A DNA stretch of 64,000 nucleotides, from NCBI RefSeq assembly GCF_000743575.1, contig NZ_JQGC01000005.1, positions 1 to 64,000 on the forward strand. The letters run 5' to 3'. The notes under the pieces are model-generated. The model was not told the DNA's origin. It did no database searches and saw only the letters and a list, made by a program, of their open reading frames with translations. The stretch's first letter is position 1; the number at the start of each line of letters is the position of its first letter. The stretch comes from Devosia riboflavina (GTDB lineage Bacteria; Pseudomonadota; Alphaproteobacteria; Rhizobiales; Devosiaceae). Positions 14,443-22,545 of this stretch are shown in pieces. Made by a program: the position numbers and the translations under genes.

Positions 14443-14822
14443 TGGCCGGTATCGACGCCCAGACGGGTCAGATGTTGGCCGGCTTCCCACACGTGGCCCA
14501 GTCGCTCGACAAGCTCATCACCACGATGGTGGGCGAGCGGACGATGCACGAATGGGTTGGGAACCCCGGCACCAAGCTCTTGGGCGAGAGCGGCACTGAA
14601 CGGGTCGTCCTTGCGTGGGTCACGGTGATCTGGGTTCTTGTCGAGCTTTATGAGCCGCGGTTCAAAATTCGGCGGTTCGTCCCCAACGATATCGACCGGG
14701 TGGGGGCAATCGACTTCACCATTATCGGCGAGTACCGCCCCTACGCGCACCTCTCTTGGGAACAAGCAGAGCTGTTCGTGTCGGTGGTTGACGGTGCCGT
14801 CAGGATTTCTTCGGTCCGCTAG
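14442..14822 (+). CDS. Baseplate wedge protein, P2 gpW / T4 gp25 family
   Basis: A 126-residue member of the GPW/gp25 family, a conserved wedge component of all contractile injection machines that starts sheath assembly. The family pattern is visible: HVAQSLDKLITTMVGERTM near residues 17-35 (the usual IRQSL-ILLTT-GER region), then NPGTKLLG, VLAWVTVIWVLVELYEPRF, and the C-terminal beta hairpin. It overlaps the upstream gene by one base and precedes gpJ, the usual P2 order. Confidence 0.85.
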   Translation: MAGIDAQTGQMLAGFPHVAQSLDKLITTMVGERTMHEWVGNPGTKLLGESGTERVVLAWVTVIWVLVELYEPRFKIRRFVPNDIDRVGAIDFTIIGEYRPYAHLSWEQAELFVSVVDGAVRISSVR

Positions 14823-14848
14823 TCGGCAATACCAGAGCAGGTTTGGGC

Positions 14849-15709
14849 ATGGATCTACCACCAGAATTGGCGGGCCTGCCCGAGCCGGCGCTTGTCGATG
14901 ATCTGAGCTACGCCAACATCAAGACCGCGTTCATTGCGCGGCTGAAGGCCGAGTTCGACGCAGTCGGTATCGACTACGACGTCGACATGCTCCAGACCGA
15001 TCCCGGCGTCATCCTCATGCAGGTGGCGGCCTACATCGACACGAACCTGCGCCAGCGCATCAATGAGGCGATCAAGTCGTGGTTCTTGGCGTATGCCAGG
15101 GGTGGGGACCTAGACGTCTTGGCCCAGTGGTACGACGTGACCCGTATGGTCGGCGAGACCGACGACGCGTTGCGGTCGCGCATCGTTCTCGCCATCAAAG
15201 GGCGCTCGCCCGGCGGCACTGAGGATCGCTACAAGTTCATTGCCCGGTCTGCAGACGTGCGGGTGGCAGACGCTTCGGTCTACCGGGTCGGCCGCGACCC
15301 AACGGTTCATGTGGCCGTCTTCTCGACGGACAACTCCGGCGTCGCGGACGCAACCCTTCTCGCCAAGGTCGACGCTGCCCTACAGAGCTCAGCGGTTCGC
15401 ATGGTCAACGACACAATCGTGGTTGCCAGCGCCGCCCGCCAGGCCGGCACGATCACTGCAAATTACTGGCTTCTGCCGTCGGCCAATCAGGTCGTGGTGG
15501 AGGCGGCGATGCGGGCCAGCCTTGCGGCCGCGTGGGCCGCAGACATGGTCCTCGGTCGCGACGTGATCCGGTCGTGGGTGCTGTCCAAGCTGCAGGTTGC
15601 CGGCGTGCAGAAAGTCGAGCTCGTGGGCTTTGCCGACGTGGCCATCCCATCCAATCAGGCGGCCGCTCTTGGTGCGGTGACGCTCAACCTTGTGGGGCGT
15701 GCGTACTAA
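14849..15709 (+). CDS. Baseplate assembly protein J
   Basis: A 286-residue protein of the P2 gpJ / Mu gp47 / T4 gp6 family, which forms the baseplate wedge ring together with gpI and gpW. Family segments are the N-terminal DLSYANIKTAFIARLKAEF, MLQTDPGVILMQVAAYID at about residues 46-63, the LAQWYDVTRM loop, and DDALRSRIVLAIKGRSPGGT at about 105-124. The ATG at 14849 is preceded by an AGCAGG site; a TTG six bases upstream is possible. The stop TAA is immediately followed by the ATG of gpI. Confidence 0.88.
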   Translation: MDLPPELAGLPEPALVDDLSYANIKTAFIARLKAEFDAVGIDYDVDMLQTDPGVILMQVAAYIDTNLRQRINEAIKSWFLAYARGGDLDVLAQWYDVTRMVGETDDALRSRIVLAIKGRSPGGTEDRYKFIARSADVRVADASVYRVGRDPTVHVAVFSTDNSGVADATLLAKVDAALQSSAVRMVNDTIVVASAARQAGTITANYWLLPSANQVVVEAAMRASLAAAWAADMVLGRDVIRSWVLSKLQVAGVQKVELVGFADVAIPSNQAAALGAVTLNLVGRAY

Positions 15710-16825
15710 ATGACCTCGGCTCTGCTTCCGCAAAATTCGACCGACTGGGAGAAGGCCGTTGCGAACGCGCTAGGGCCATCGGTCACGGTGCAGAGCGCCA
15801 TAAATGCAATGAGGCGTGCAAAGTACGTCTCTCCGCGTCCGTCGATGCTGGACGCCCTGATCTACGAGTATGGACTGGGCGAGCTCACGCCCTACTTTTC
15901 GAACAAGAATGTCCTGATCGTTGAGGGGCCCAAGTGGCAGAGGCTGCGCGGCACTCTTAGTGCAATTGCGATCGGCTTGGCATGGATCGGCTACAGCGCT
16001 TCGGTTGAGGAAGCGTGGTCCGGCCGGCGTTGGTGGAATTCGTTTCAGCTTCGGTTTGCCGCCCTGCCGGCGAATGACAGTCCGGATCTTGAGCGAATCG
16101 AAGGCATTACCCGGCTGTCCGTCCCATTGCGCTCCATGCTGCGCCGCGGCGTGTTCGGATATGATGTCGAGGCCGCGCAAGCAAACCACTCGCGGCACAA
16201 TCGCTCGATGTGGAATTTCGAAAGCGGGATCGCTGTCACCCAGGTGGGGACGCTGTGGTCATTCGGACGCTCTTATGAGTTTGAGCACACGCTGACGGAA
16301 GCCGAGGGCATGGCCATCGGCAACTGGATTGATCCAGTGGAAAGCGGCGGCCTGAAATGGGTCGACATGACGGTTCCGTGGGTCGATGCCCACTACCGGT
16401 GGGCGGAGAACCCGGCCAGTCTGCGCCGATCCGTCATGGCCGGGTGGTTCGCCACTCGCACGCTTTGGTGCCGTCTTCGCGATAGCAACGGCGATGTCAT
16501 CGGCTTTCGCCGCTGCCGCGCTGTCCGGCCCGTGCTCTCCCAGCTTGGCGGGGCTTATAGCCACGGCGGGCTTGCCTATGAGCCAGTAGTGGCTGGGCAA
16601 CAACTCTACGTGGAAGCGATGACGGGATTTGGCGACGCCAACGCCGCTTCCAGCGCCCTGGTTGACCTGGTTGTCGGTGGGGTGCTCGCAGATGGTGTGA
16701 AGCCGGGTCGGCTTTGGCTCGCCCCTGGCGAGTTGTTGGGCGGCACCGGCATTGCCGGGCAGGCCGTCGACATTCCGCTCCGCACCACCGTGCGGGAGCA
16801 ATTCAAGTTCTTGATGAGGTTCTGA
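15710..16825 (+). CDS. Baseplate/tail protein I
   Basis: A 371-residue protein. The N-terminal 100 residues match the P2 gpI family of baseplate wedge proteins (LPQNSTDWEKAVANAL and the helical, Trp-rich core). The C-terminal 270 residues extend well beyond P2 gpI (176 residues) and look beta-rich, as in homologues that carry a fibre-docking domain. It starts directly at the gpJ stop and overlaps the next gene by one base (TGATG). The assignment is by position and the N-terminal pattern. Confidence 0.75.
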   Translation: MTSALLPQNSTDWEKAVANALGPSVTVQSAINAMRRAKYVSPRPSMLDALIYEYGLGELTPYFSNKNVLIVEGPKWQRLRGTLSAIAIGLAWIGYSASVEEAWSGRRWWNSFQLRFAALPANDSPDLERIEGITRLSVPLRSMLRRGVFGYDVEAAQANHSRHNRSMWNFESGIAVTQVGTLWSFGRSYEFEHTLTEAEGMAIGNWIDPVESGGLKWVDMTVPWVDAHYRWAENPASLRRSVMAGWFATRTLWCRLRDSNGDVIGFRRCRAVRPVLSQLGGAYSHGGLAYEPVVAGQQLYVEAMTGFGDANAASSALVDLVVGGVLADGVKPGRLWLAPGELLGGTGIAGQAVDIPLRTTVREQFKFLMRF

Positions 16826-19800
16826 TGTTTGAGCACCCCAGTGGCCTGCCGTACGCGTATGCTCGGCATCGCGGTCAGCGCGACGTTCAGGGGCTCGTGT
16901 TCCATGGCAAGCGCCCCTATCTCGAAACGACCGAGTTTAACGACCTCCAAGACGTCATGCGGAACCGCATGGAGCGTATGGGGCGGTTGATCGCCGAAGA
17001 CGGCGACCGGTACCGCGGTGCTGCCATCATTGTGGACCGAGATGCCGGCACCGTCACCCTCACTGAGGGCGAGATCTACGTCGCTGGCGACCTGATGCCC
17101 GTCGGCGCGGCCTTCATTGAGGATGTTGCCATGATCGGCAGCGTCTCGGTCGGTGTTCGCATGCATCGCACATATGTCACCGCGGAAGACGATCCATCTC
17201 TCCTCGGCTTGGTTGCGGGCGCGGACTCGGAAGGCGAAGAGGGTGCGGCGCGTGAGATTGCGCACATCACCTGGGCGCTCGCCGACGACGGTGGTGAAGG
17301 CGAATTCTATCAGGTCTATCTGCTGCAGGACGGCACTGCGCTCGACCAAACCCCGCCTCCGCTGCTCGAAGGCTACCTGCAGGCACTGCAGCTCTACGAT
17401 CGCCCGCACGGGCACTACATCGTCAAGGGCTGCCGCGTGTCCAACCTCGGTGTCAACGCCGGTCAGCGCACGTTCTCAATCGAGGAAGGTGAGGCGAACA
17501 TCTGGGGCCGAAAGGTCACCCGACACGCTTCTCTGCGCCACAACCAGCCGGAAGTCTGGGATATCGGCGCGGTTCCCGGCGAAACCCACGCGTATGCCGG
17601 CGGAGGCAGCCACACCCTTACGCTGGCGCTTTTCCCGCTTAACGCGGTGACGTCCATCCTCCTCACCAAGGAGCGGACGGTCAACGTCACTCGCGGGGCT
17701 CTGACCAATGGCATCGACGCTCTTCCGGATGACTCGGTCATCTCGATTAGCTCGGTGACACAGGGTGGGACGACCTACACCAGCCCGGCCGACTACAAGC
17801 GTACGGGCAATGGTGTCGACTGGGCCGCCGCTGGCGCCGAGCCGGCGATCGGCTCGCTCTACAGTGTGACGTATCGCTACCGCGCAAGCGTCGTGGCGGA
17901 TGCGACGACGCCGACGACCATCACCGTTTCTGGTGGCGTAGCCGGCGGCGACATCATTGTGGCCTACACCTACAAGCTGCCGCGCATCGATGTGCTGGGG
18001 CTCCTGCCGTCGGGCGCGTCCACTTATGTCAAAGGCATCTCCGCCCGTGCCAACCCGGTGCGCCCGTTGGTGCCGGCAGATGTGCTGCCGCTTTGCGAGA
18101 TCCGCAACGACTGGTTCAATGAGCCCATCATTGTCACTGACAAGATCAATACCGGCGTCATCGCTCCGACCTGGTCGGAGTTCTGGCGCTACGTCGGTCG
18201 TATCGATGACCACGACCGACTGATCCAGCAGAACCGGCGTAAGCTGGAGATCGACCAGCGCGACCCTGCCGCCAAGCGCGGCATATTTGTCGACCCGTTT
18301 ACCGACAGTTCGTTCCGCGACGCCGGCATTCCCCAGAACGGGGCCGTCGGAAATGGCATCCTGCAGCTCGCCATCGAGCCGACCTTCTATGACCTAGCTC
18401 TACCCGGCCCGATCACCCTTGATTGGGTCGAGGAGGTTATCATTGACCAGCCGCTGGTGACCGGTTGCGTTCTGATCAACCCGTATCAGAACTTCACCCC
18501 TCTGCCGGGCATCCTCACGCTGTCACCTGCAGTGGATTTCTGGACGGTCTCGTCCACCGTGTGGGCCGATGATCAAACGCTTGAGTTCCTGCGCGGCGTG
18601 CAAAACTGGGGCGGACCCCTAACCGAAACTACCGTTCGGGTGGACCGGGCCAGCAGGGACGAGGCCGCTCTGCCGTTCCTACGCGAACGCAGCGTCGATT
18701 TCGTGGTGGCTGGGTTTTACCCCACAGAGGAGCTGGTAAGCCTCACCTTCGACGGCGTCGACATCCTTCCTGCCGGGCTGGACCCGGCCGACGAAGACGG
18801 CACTGTGCGCGGCGCCTTCACCATCCCGGCGGGAATTACGGCCGGCAGCAAGGAAGTCATCGCCGAAGGTAGCGTAACCCGAGCCGAAGGTGTCTTCACA
18901 GGTCAGGGCACCCTAGTCGTCGATGTTATGCGTCGCACCACCACGATCAATACGTGGACCATGCCGGCAAGCACCGGCGGCAGTGAGACTGGCGCCCAGG
19001 GCGTCCGTTCGGGCGACCCCCAGGCGCAGATTTTTGTCCCGCCGGCGGTGCGCCAGCTTGTCGGGGTGGACTTCCGCCTTTGCGCCATCGGTGCTGAAGG
19101 CAACGCGATCCTGATCCACCAGACGACCGTCGAAAACGGTTTCCCGACCAACCAGGTCGAAGCGGAGGCGCTGGTGTCGATGGTCGGCGCCGTGGTGGGT
19201 TGGAAAAGCGCTCGCTATTCTGTGCCGGTGACGACCTATCCGGATCGGGATACCGCGTTTGTCGTCAAGACGGACGACGGCGACCACTCGGTATCGATCG
19301 CGGCCCTGGGCGGCTTCGACGCGGAGCGGCAGCAGGCGGTTACGGCTCACCCTTACCCGATCGGGCCTCGGCTGGACTCGGTCAATGCTCGCACGTGGAC
19401 GGCACACCAGAAGGAGGCGCAGACCTTCAGGGTGGTTGCCGCCTACTACCCCGTCACCACCAAGGTGGTTGAGCTTGACGACGTGGACTTGGTTGCCTGT
19501 AGCGATCTGCAGATCCGCGCTGTCGCAGAGTTGCCCAGTTCGGCATGCTCCGTTCTTTTCGAGGTCGAGCGCGCCAACGGCACGGTCTACCGACTGCAGC
19601 CCTACCAAGTGCTGCAGCTCCCCGAATACCTCACCGAGACGGTGTCGGTACGCGCGCTCCTCACGGGCACGCATACCCTGTCTCCTGTGCTCTTTGGCCA
19701 GGTGCAGGTCGTTGCCGGCAGCATCGAAAGTGAAGCCCTCTACGTCACCACGGCGTTTCCGATTGAAGACGCTATTCGGGTGACCACGGCGGTGAAAGCT

Positions 19801-20025
19801 GCCCTGCCTTCCGGTTCGGCGAAGACCCTGCGCTATCAGGTTGATGGCGGGGCTTGGTCGACTTCTGCAGTCACCGCCACCGAACTGTCGCCGGACCCTA
19901 CATGGGTCGAGCACGAGCACAAGATCGAAGGCATCTCGGGCGACCTGATGCGGATTGAAATCAAGCTGACGGGCGGCCCGGCTGCCCGTCCGCGAGCAGC
20001 AGACTTTGGGATCGGAATCATCTGA
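16825..20025 (+). CDS. Large tail fibre/baseplate protein with DUF4815
   Basis: A 1066-residue protein. The N-terminal 400 residues resemble the DUF4815 family, found in baseplate or fibre proteins of tailed phages: LPYAYARHRGQRDVQGLVFH, ETTEFNDLQDVMRNRMERMG, and a LYDRPHGHYIVKGCRV segment. The rest is made of beta-sandwich-like repeats rich in Thr, Val and Asp, typical of fibre or host-contact domains, with no visible enzyme motif. The ATG at 16825 overlaps the gpI stop; longer upstream readings would lie inside gpI. Its place after gpI is where P2 carries its tail-fibre gene H, so a role in adsorption is likely. Confidence 0.75.
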   Translation: MFEHPSGLPYAYARHRGQRDVQGLVFHGKRPYLETTEFNDLQDVMRNRMERMGRLIAEDGDRYRGAAIIVDRDAGTVTLTEGEIYVAGDLMPVGAAFIEDVAMIGSVSVGVRMHRTYVTAEDDPSLLGLVAGADSEGEEGAAREIAHITWALADDGGEGEFYQVYLLQDGTALDQTPPPLLEGYLQALQLYDRPHGHYIVKGCRVSNLGVNAGQRTFSIEEGEANIWGRKVTRHASLRHNQPEVWDIGAVPGETHAYAGGGSHTLTLALFPLNAVTSILLTKERTVNVTRGALTNGIDALPDDSVISISSVTQGGTTYTSPADYKRTGNGVDWAAAGAEPAIGSLYSVTYRYRASVVADATTPTTITVSGGVAGGDIIVAYTYKLPRIDVLGLLPSGASTYVKGISARANPVRPLVPADVLPLCEIRNDWFNEPIIVTDKINTGVIAPTWSEFWRYVGRIDDHDRLIQQNRRKLEIDQRDPAAKRGIFVDPFTDSSFRDAGIPQNGAVGNGILQLAIEPTFYDLALPGPITLDWVEEVIIDQPLVTGCVLINPYQNFTPLPGILTLSPAVDFWTVSSTVWADDQTLEFLRGVQNWGGPLTETTVRVDRASRDEAALPFLRERSVDFVVAGFYPTEELVSLTFDGVDILPAGLDPADEDGTVRGAFTIPAGITAGSKEVIAEGSVTRAEGVFTGQGTLVVDVMRRTTTINTWTMPASTGGSETGAQGVRSGDPQAQIFVPPAVRQLVGVDFRLCAIGAEGNAILIHQTTVENGFPTNQVEAEALVSMVGAVVGWKSARYSVPVTTYPDRDTAFVVKTDDGDHSVSIAALGGFDAERQQAVTAHPYPIGPRLDSVNARTWTAHQKEAQTFRVVAAYYPVTTKVVELDDVDLVACSDLQIRAVAELPSSACSVLFEVERANGTVYRLQPYQVLQLPEYLTETVSVRALLTGTHTLSPVLFGQVQVVAGSIESEALYVTTAFPIEDAIRVTTAVKAALPSGSAKTLRYQVDGGAWSTSAVTATELSPDPTWVEHEHKIEGISGDLMRIEIKLTGGPAARPRAADFGIGII

Positions 20026-20555
20026 TGGCGAACACCGTTCATCGCGGCTACCCGCTGCCGGACGTAGCGCGCGACATCGACGAAGAGTTCTTCCTTTTCC
20101 AGTTGACAGTCCTGCCGGCCATTGACCTCGACATCCACAATCTGATCGAGGCCGTGGCCGGCAAGGCTGACAGCGGTCACGGGCATGCAATTGCGCAAAT
20201 CGAGGGCCTGATCGCAGCCCTTGAAGGCAAGATGCCGGCAGAGACGACGTTCACGCTGGCATCGCTCTCCGACGTTGTGGGCATGGCCGATGCGCCGGAT
20301 GGATACATTCCGGTGAAGGTCGGGGATCAGGTCGTCTTTCAGGCCGCTGTTTCGGCCCTTGGCGACCACGATCACACAATTACACAGGTGACTGGGCTTT
20401 CGACTGCGCTGGACGAAAAAACGGCGAAGTCGGCTAACCTGTCGGATCTTGCCAACGTGCTCACCGCCCGGGCGAACCTAAAAATCGTGCCGATTACACA
20501 GGCGGCTTATGACGCGCTGACCAAAGACCCCGACACGCTCTATTTCATCTATTAG
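20025..20555 (+). CDS. Tail fibre protein
   Basis: A 176-residue protein with fibre signatures. There are two GHGHAI/DHDHTI-containing repeats, each followed by ITQVTGLSTAL-type helices (QIEGLIAALEGK at about 65-76 and TQVTGLSTALDEK near 119-131), a segment ANLSDLANVLTARANL, and the closing motif TQAAYDALTKDPDTLYFIY, common at the ends of phage tail-fibre parts. These repeats usually form trimeric stalks. It overlaps the large fibre gene by one base. Confidence 0.75.
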   Translation: MANTVHRGYPLPDVARDIDEEFFLFQLTVLPAIDLDIHNLIEAVAGKADSGHGHAIAQIEGLIAALEGKMPAETTFTLASLSDVVGMADAPDGYIPVKVGDQVVFQAAVSALGDHDHTITQVTGLSTALDEKTAKSANLSDLANVLTARANLKIVPITQAAYDALTKDPDTLYFIY

Positions 20556-20564
20556 GAGGCGAAC

Positions 20565-21599
20565 GTGCCCGGCATTCCGAAGGGTACGGTTGCCCTCGCT
20601 ACCATCCTGCTTGGCAGTACCCAAATTCAGCAGGTCCGCTTCGGAACCACGCAAATATGGGCCAACGAAGTGGTCGTGGTGCTGGCCAATACCAGCAACG
20701 TAACCCTCAAGAACCTTTTCACCAGCGTTCAGTGGGCAAACGTCAACCTGAAAAAGCGCGTCGTTGTCCCCGTGGGCGTTGAAGTCAAGGCCACAGTAAA
20801 TGCCTTCGCCATCCTTGCCACCGTTCAGGCGGACGGGCTGGCTGGCTCTTGGGCGGGCTCGCTGACGCTTGAGGTGAGGGGAACCGTTTCGGGGATCGGT
20901 GGCGCCGCCAATTCCGGCGTTGGTGGGTCGGTGATCAATGTCAACTTCACCGGCCGAAACGGCGAAAAGCTACAGCTCAATCTTATTGGTGGGACGTGGC
21001 GCGCTGGTGGCGGTGGCGGAGGCAGGGCCGGCAATGGCGGACAGGGATTGTGGTATTCTGCCCGCACCGTGACTGAGGGGCCATACTACCAGTTAGGGGC
21101 TCCGGCATACTATTGGTACGCCAACACCAGCACCTTACAGGCTCAGGTGTGGTGGAATACCACACTTGTTGCGACTACTTCATCATCCACTACCGCCGTT
21201 GCATCTGGCGGGTACACTTACTATCGATCATCAGCAAGCACTAGTGACGGCCCAGAGACCTACTACTATATCTACCGCACTTATCTGGTCTACGACGTGC
21301 CGAACTACACTGCTGGCGGTGTGGCCGGCAACGGCGGCCGAGGCCAAGGTTGCGATGGCGCGGCAGCGGTCGGTGCAGCCGCTGCAGGGGGCGGAACCAA
21401 TGCTGGCGCCAGCGGGAAGAGTGGCGACGGCGCCGCTTATGGTGGCACGGGTCAAACAGGCGCGAACGGTTCCACCGGCAATTACACAGGTGGCACGGCC
21501 GGGGCGGCTGGCGGGCTTCCCGGCTTCTACCTGACGGGCGCTGCCAATTCCAATTTCACCAACACTGGCGGCACAGTGCTCGGCCGCCTTGCAGCCTAA
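20565..21599 (+). CDS. Glycine-rich tail fibre tip protein
   Basis: A 344-residue protein starting with GTG, preceded by AGGAGG. The N-terminal 140 residues are beta-rich. From about residue 110 on, runs of Gly-rich sequence (GGGGGGRAGNGGQG and AGGVAGNGGRGQG and later blocks) alternate with a Tyr/Ser/Thr-rich segment (residues 170-240). Gly-rich runs of this kind form polyglycine-II bundles in phage adhesins such as the T-even gp38 type and carry variable receptor-binding loops. The Tyr-rich segment is a candidate variable loop. Receptor specificity cannot be read from the sequence. Confidence 0.65.
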   Translation: MPGIPKGTVALATILLGSTQIQQVRFGTTQIWANEVVVVLANTSNVTLKNLFTSVQWANVNLKKRVVVPVGVEVKATVNAFAILATVQADGLAGSWAGSLTLEVRGTVSGIGGAANSGVGGSVINVNFTGRNGEKLQLNLIGGTWRAGGGGGGRAGNGGQGLWYSARTVTEGPYYQLGAPAYYWYANTSTLQAQVWWNTTLVATTSSSTTAVASGGYTYYRSSASTSDGPETYYYIYRTYLVYDVPNYTAGGVAGNGGRGQGCDGAAAVGAAAAGGGTNAGASGKSGDGAAYGGTGQTGANGSTGNYTGGTAGAAGGLPGFYLTGAANSNFTNTGGTVLGRLAA

Positions 21600-21608
21600 G
21601 GAAACCTG

Positions 21609-22112
21609 ATGAGCGAAGAACCCGGGCCGACCCCTGAAGAGGTCGCGGCCGCCGCACGCCTTGCGCATTTCAAAACCGCCACCCGCGAGCGTGTTGTCAG
21701 CCACATGCATGGGGTAGGGGCCAGCATTATTAATGCCTACCCGATCGCCGAGGTTATGAGTTGGCCAATCCAGCGCGCAGAGGCAATGGCCATCATCGCT
21801 CTTGGCGAGACTGCCGCTTTGGCGCTGACATCCGAACAAACTATCGGGGTGGCACCATTCCTCGTCGATATGTGCGACGGCCACTACGGCGCCGAGGCGG
21901 ACGATGCTGTTCGCGCGCAGCGCCTTTGGGACAAGGCCGTGCTTGTCAAGGGCAAGTCCGATGTCTGGGCGGCGCTCTCCGCCTTCCTTTGTGGCCTTCG
22001 CGCTCGGATGGATGATCAGGTTGCGGCGGCGACCAGTGAAATTGCTCTTTTCGAAATTGAGAGCAATGTTCAGACGGAATTGTCTGCCTTCCGCAATCAG
22101 TACGGTGTCTAG
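21609..22112 (+). CDS. Hypothetical protein of the fibre cluster
   Basis: A 167-residue mostly helical protein directly after the fibre tip gene, with EEPGPTPEEVAAAARLAHFKT near the N-terminus and an amphipathic C-terminus (ALFEIESNVQTELSAF). Genes in this place often code fibre-assembly chaperones, but no chaperone family could be recognised. The helical stretch SWPIQRAEAMAIIALGETAAL is the most distinctive part. It has a weak ribosome site (GGAAACC) and ends just before a GTG-initiated gene. Confidence 0.55.
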   Translation: MSEEPGPTPEEVAAAARLAHFKTATRERVVSHMHGVGASIINAYPIAEVMSWPIQRAEAMAIIALGETAALALTSEQTIGVAPFLVDMCDGHYGAEADDAVRAQRLWDKAVLVKGKSDVWAALSAFLCGLRARMDDQVAAATSEIALFEIESNVQTELSAFRNQYGV

Positions 22113-22114
22113 CC

Positions 22115-22474
22115 GTGAGTAGCTTCACCAATCCGCTGGTGATCACACCAGGCGGTAAGGGGCGCTACCGCACGGAGCGCCCCTTTTCGTTTGACATCGG
22201 CGTCAAAGGTTCCGGTCTGACCGTGACGGTGCCGGAAGGTTTCGAAACCGACTTGGCCTCCGTTCCGCGCTGGCTCTGGTGGTTGGTAGCTCCTCATGAC
22301 CCGCAATACGCCGCCGCAGCGGTGCTGCACGATTATCTGTGCGATTGGCCAGGCTTCGATCTCACGACCGCGCATGCGATTTTCCTCGACGCTCTGCTCA
22401 TTTTGGGCGTCGAACGCTGGAAGGCCGTGGCCATGTATTTGGCCGTCGTGATCTTCAACAGCGCTCGGCGATAG
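22115..22474 (+). CDS. DUF1353 family protein
   Basis: A 119-residue member of the DUF1353 family, a phage-associated protein of unknown function. The hallmark is GFETDLASVPRWLWWLVAP (about residues 43-61), followed by AAAVLHDYLC with the conserved His-Asp pair at 72-73. It starts with GTG three bases after the stop of the gene upstream. A terminator-like hairpin with a T-run (22159-22187) lies inside codons 15-25, so its expression may depend on read-through. A second terminator follows the gene. Confidence 0.8.
   Translation: MSSFTNPLVITPGGKGRYRTERPFSFDIGVKGSGLTVTVPEGFETDLASVPRWLWWLVAPHDPQYAAAAVLHDYLCDWPGFDLTTAHAIFLDALLILGVERWKAVAMYLAVVIFNSARR
22159..22190 (+). terminator. Terminator-like hairpin inside the DUF1353 gene
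   Basis: Perfect 8-base arms GGGGCGCT and AGCGCCCC around a nine-base loop, followed by TTTTCGTTT. It has the form of an intrinsic terminator but lies within an open frame near its 5' end. Confidence 0.5.
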
Positions 22475-22494
22475 CGCAGCCCGAACTGCATTCC

Positions 22495-22522
22495 GCCCGG
22501 CCTCAGTGCCGGGCTTTTCTTT
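22495..22522 (+). terminator. Intrinsic terminator before the sheath gene
   Basis: Arms GCCCGGC and GCCGGGC around a six-base loop, followed by TTTTCTTT. It lies between the DUF1353 gene and the tail sheath gene, in the middle of what is otherwise a single late operon. Confidence 0.7.
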
Positions 22523-22545
22523 GCCCGCCATTCAGGAGTTTTCTC

